From Irineochytrium annulatum (taxonomy: Eukaryota; Chytridiomycota; Chytridiomycetes; Chytridiales; Chytridiaceae): a DNA stretch of 23,047 bases. The stretch is from positions 1 to 23,047 of the forward strand of contig JADGJL010000389.1 in assembly GCA_027600665.1 (NCBI GenBank), written 5' to 3'. Every line of letters begins with the position of its first letter. Within the stretch, counting starts at the first letter, position 1. The notes under the pieces were generated by a model. That model worked only from the letters and a program-made list of their open reading frames with translations. It had not been told where the DNA came from and made no database searches. Shown in pieces: positions 19,811-23,047 of the stretch. The translations under genes were made by a program, and so were the position numbers.

Positions 19811-20459
19811 AAGAAGAGAAGTGGGGCAGTTGTACCGGGCGTTGGATTTTTTTGGTTGCTTTCATATTTGTGAATAAGTTCACCCGGTTTTTTTTTGATG
19901 ACGTAGACTTACCCTACATATAGTACTTGCGGAGCTTTTGCTTCTTACTTTGCTAGAGTGGGTCATCTTTTTAGTCCGATACACTTTATCGAAGCTACAT
20001 TTGCGTGTAATTTCTTTGGCCCCCGCTGGAGGAGTACCGTCGCTCATCGTTTTGGCAGTACGTCAGTACTTTTGTATCAATTAGCGTTTGTGACCGACTT
20101 AACTTAGAATCTTCATGCAGACGCGACAAATAACAATGCTGCGTAACGTTTCCCGCTGAATTCTTAGTGTATTTCGAAAGGCAGCAGATCATCATGCTAG
20201 ACTCAAATCTCGTTCTTCTCATTCTCCTTCATATTCCTTCACTCCTTTGTTTCACTCTGGACCACGTCTGACTTAAGTTGGGTATCTACACAACCTCCAA
20301 AATTTGCATGTCGCTCTGGGTTATGTTAACAAACAACCGTTGTTTAATCTAGTATTTTATTGCAGCAGTCTATCAGCCACTTGCTTCGCACACGTCTACT
20401 TGACAAGCGCTCCCTTCCCCGGCCCCGAACTAACTCACTCGCACCCTAAAATGCATTCA
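19811..20459. other. Spacer between two convergent genes
   Basis: It holds the 3' ends of the plus-strand coiled-coil gene and the minus-strand LRR gene. T-rich runs near 19848-19900 fit transcription end signals. Short open frames here, including one starting near 20304, have no motif and no coding-like composition. Confidence 0.55.
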
Positions 20460-22602
20460 TTACTCATTCCTCGCGACCTGAAGCACCCCGCCCACAGCGT
20501 AGAACACAACGTCCACATTCTCCGGCTTGAACCTCGTCAACCCGCCGTTACCGCCGGCCTGGCTGGCCCTCACACCGCCCGACCCATTCGCAGCCCCGGC
20601 GGCAACGCCGGCCCTGACACCGCTCACGTTCGGCGGCGGCGTCGCTGCTCCCACGACGCCGGGTGCATACCGAGGAGCGAGGGGGGCAACGACCGATCGA
20701 AGGTCCGGGTCTGAGGTGGTGTAGGAGCTGGTCGTCGGGGAGGGCGATGATACGGCTGCAGCGGCGGGTGTGGTGGAGCGGGAGGGCGCGGCAGATACGG
20801 AGCGGACGGGACCGCCGACGAGCGGGGAGAAGGCCTGCGAGATGAACATTCGCATTTAAAAATTCTGTCAGACGGTGTTTCGACACTAAAACTCTCACGT
20901 CACAGGCGGGCACGTCCCAGAGGTTCCCCCAGAGCGTCAAGTGCGTGAGAGTCGGGTTCTTAATGATCGCGTAAGCGAGTGACCTCAGTCCCTTCCCCGT
21001 GATCGCGTTATGATCCAAAAACAGCCTCGACAGGCTCCTGTTGTGCAGCAGCATGACGCTGACGGCCTCCGCCCCTTCATCCTGGATGCTGCAGCACGAC
21101 AGGTTCAGCCTCGAGATGAACGGCTGCTTGTACAACGCCTGACACAGCGCGACCCCACCATCGCGCGTGATCCGGTTGCAGCTGAGGTCCAGGTGCCTCA
21201 CGCGGCAGTTGACGCGCACGGCCTCGGCGAGGCAGTCCTTCATGGTCCAGTCCGTGACGCCGAACTTTGAGAGGGAGAGCGAGACGAGGGACCGGTTATC
21301 GCGGAGCATGCGGGAGATGTGGGACATGACGTCCGACTGGAGGGACTGCGTCAGGCGCGAGTGGCGGGACTCGTTGTTCGCGAGGGTTAGGTGATGGAGG
21401 GTGTTGTTCTGTTGGAGGACAGTCGCAAGCGCGATGAGGGCCGTCGCGCCCATCGTGCAGGAGCCGAGATGGAGCTCCGTGAGCGTTGTGTTGATCTGTA
21501 TAATTGTTCGCTCGTTAGCTGTCTGCCGCCCAAGGGTAGAGCCGGCCAAAGGAAAAACAACAAAAAAAGAAAGGAAAACAGATGAAGAACCCAACCTGTA
21601 ACGACGCGGCGAACTCCATCCCGCCCTCGTCCCCAATCTCGTTACAGCTCATGTCCATGTACTGCAGGCACTCGTTCAGCCCCACGGCTTTCGCGAGCGC
21701 GACGGCGCCCTCCCGACCGATAAGGTTTGCCTTCAGGTCCAGCCTCTTGACATATCGGTCCTCCCTCAGGAAGCTCGCGATCGCACGGGCGCCCCTGTCC
21801 GCGATGTCGTTGTAGCTGAAGTCGATGTTAGTGATGAAAGTCACACCCGCCATTGGGGTCATGATAATCTCGGCGTAGTCGTCGTCCAAACGGTTCGGGT
21901 GGATGTCCGGGTGCTTGCCCGAGAAGGGGAAGTCCGTCGGGAGCGGTCCGCCATCGATGGCTTCCTGGAGCTTCAGGACCAGGGATTCGATGACTGTTTA
22001 CACATACATTAGACCCCACCGTTGCTAAAAATCGACGGGCGAAGAAGCATACCGAACAGGCCACGAAGCGTGCAGAATTGCTGGTAGGTATCCAGGAAGT
22101 CGATCACCTGTATGGCCGTCGACGAGCTCTGGTCGTTCTCCATGTCCGTCGACAACATCAGCGAGCCCCCCAGGTTGGAATCCTTGGCCGTATCTGGCGG
22201 CGCAGGGGTCCCCGCATCCATCGGCGTGACGCCCTCGGTCCCGATGCCGCCCATCCCCGGTTCGGCCACATCGTCAACGACGCCAGTGACCTGCACAGCG
22301 TCGCCGTCACGCCCAGCGACGGCCCGCTCATCCACCGGCGCCACGATGCTTCGACGCTGCTGAGCGTCCGCCGCAACCTTGGCCGCGTGAGAGAGCCGCG
22401 CTGCATTTGGATCGGGCGTGTCGGGGTCGAGGGGGTCGAGGTCGAGGTCGAGGTCACCTATGTTGGGCATAGGCGGGGCGTCCGCCGGTGGCGGAGACGG
22501 ATTCGACGACGCCGGGACGCTCGCATCGGGCAGGTTCGCCGCCGGAGCCGTCGGCGGGCGATCCGGCGAGGCGCTGGTCGAGGTCCGTTCCTCGTCGGCC
22601 AT
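20460..22602 (-). CDS. Leucine-rich repeat protein, LRRC34-like (ribonuclease-inhibitor type)
   Basis: Exons in coding order: 22602-22053, 21993-21596, 21495-20899, 20834-20460; introns of 59, 100 and 64 bp; 639 aa with consistent phases. Residues 1-150 or so are disordered and Pro/Ala/Asp-rich, with a short DLDLDLDPLDPDTPD acidic repeat. From about residue 210, RI-type leucine-rich repeats of about 28 aa follow: IDFSYNDIADRGARAIASFL, LDLKANLIGREGAVALAKAV, MDMSCNEIGDEGGMEFAASL, LDLSCNRITRDGGVALCQAL, LNLSCCSIQDEGAEAVSVML and LFLDHNAITGKGLRSLAYAI, ending LTHLTLWGNLWD. The last 130 residues are a Ser/Thr/Pro/Ala/Gly-rich tail. The repeat series and its LWGN end resemble LRRC34, which I recall as common in lineages with flagella; no function can be read from the sequence beyond protein binding. 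Confidence 0.85.
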
Positions 22603-22993
22603 CAGTCCTTCAGTGTGTCAAACCTCCTTGGAATGGTGCTAGTATTTGTTTCCTCCAAATATTACAAGTTCTACTGTATGCGCAAGAGTTTCGTGTGGCC
22701 TTTCAATGTAGGATATGATGCATTAAAGAGAGAAAGGATTAAATGGAAAAAAAAAAAAAAAAAGTATCACCATGAAAGAAGCTTTGTACATCAAAAGTGC
22801 GGCAATTCAAGGGTCACTGGATCCTCCCAAGGCAGCTGTCAGCATTCTGAGCGTTCTGGAACGCGGTAGATCTGGGTCAGGGAGCGTCCAACATACAAGT
22901 TAGATCATGAAAAGACGGGGTGGTGTCAAAGTCCGAAAATAATTCCGCGGGGGATCGTGCTCATCATCCCGCGCCGCAGCTATCAAGCGCAGC

Positions 22994-23000
22994 TATAAAG
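22994..23000 (+). promoter_or_regulatory. Possible TATA box of a gene entering at the right edge
   Basis: TATAAAG stands 32 bp before an ATG at 23032. The spacing is short for a TATA box plus leader, so it may be chance or the true start may lie beyond the window. Confidence 0.25.
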
Positions 23001-23031
23001 TGGGCGGATTCGCGGGGACTTCCTCGCCCAC

Positions 23032-23047
23032 ATGTCCTCCACAAATC
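23032..23047 (+). CDS. Possible start of a further gene, cut by the window edge
   Basis: Only five codons are visible (MSSTN), too few to judge. It is listed because it follows a TATA-like element and lies head-to-head with the LRR gene. Confidence 0.15.

Larger units (their letters stand above)
22603..23047. other. Right-hand spacer with poly(A) run and possible divergent promoter
   Basis: No complete gene. An A-run of about 18 lies at 22746-22763. At the edge, TATAAAG at 22994-23000 is followed 32 bp later by ATG at 23032, which opens a frame reading MSSTN up to the window end. The spacer would therefore separate two divergently transcribed genes. Confidence 0.4.

Noticed and set aside
20548..20850. 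Plus-strand frames in the Pro/Ala-rich tail region
   Set aside because: They are antisense to the last exon of the LRR gene, which joins in phase through a canonical intron at 20835-20898.
1..23047. tRNA, rRNA, CRISPR array, or complete transposable element
   Set aside because: None was found by eye: no cloverleaf with the expected box sequences, no regular spacer-repeat array, and no transposase, integrase or reverse-transcriptase motif.

Overview
The window looks like nuclear DNA of a fungus. Its genes are GC-rich and split by many short GT-AG introns (about 50 to 113 bp), with short AT-richer spacers. The protein families also fit a fungus: a hybrid histidine kinase with a fungal-style REC domain, an OPT-family transporter, F-box-like proteins and a GH26-like hydrolase. 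An LRRC34-like leucine-rich repeat protein, a stand-alone potassium-channel-type T1/BTB protein and a MASE1-like sensor together favour an early-diverging zoosporic (chytrid-like) fungus. That placement is inference; no rRNA or other phylogenetic marker is present.

Layout. 1-808: spacer with a short telomere-like stretch and a threefold repeated 9-mer. 809-4067 (+): hybrid histidine kinase with a MASE1-like membrane sensor, four or five introns counting one optional one, and a C-terminal receiver. 4068-5994: long region without a convincing gene, holding possible degenerate exons and a 26/27-bp tandem duplication. 5995-11133: locus of two intronless F-box-like paralogues on the plus strand, an inverted truncated third copy between them, and a small T1/BTB gene.

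11488-12027 (+): small hydrophobic protein. 12818-14839 (+): membrane-anchored GH26-like glycoside hydrolase, seven exons. 15303-17940 (+): OPT oligopeptide transporter, four exons. 18183-19810 (+): unrecognised protein with a proline/serine-rich first half and a charged, coiled-coil-like second half, six exons. 20460-22602 (-): LRRC34-like leucine-rich repeat protein, four exons. 22603-23047: spacer with a poly(A) run and perhaps the first codons of another plus-strand gene at the edge.

The genes do not form an obvious pathway, and I see no clear undescribed multi-gene system. The most unusual parts are the F-box-like locus with its inverted, decaying copy, the domain architecture of the histidine kinase, and the anchored hydrolase, whose general-acid motif sits in a 39-nt exon. 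Exon coordinates were worked out by hand from reading frame, GT/AG signals and family motifs, so ends without a family motif next to them may be off.
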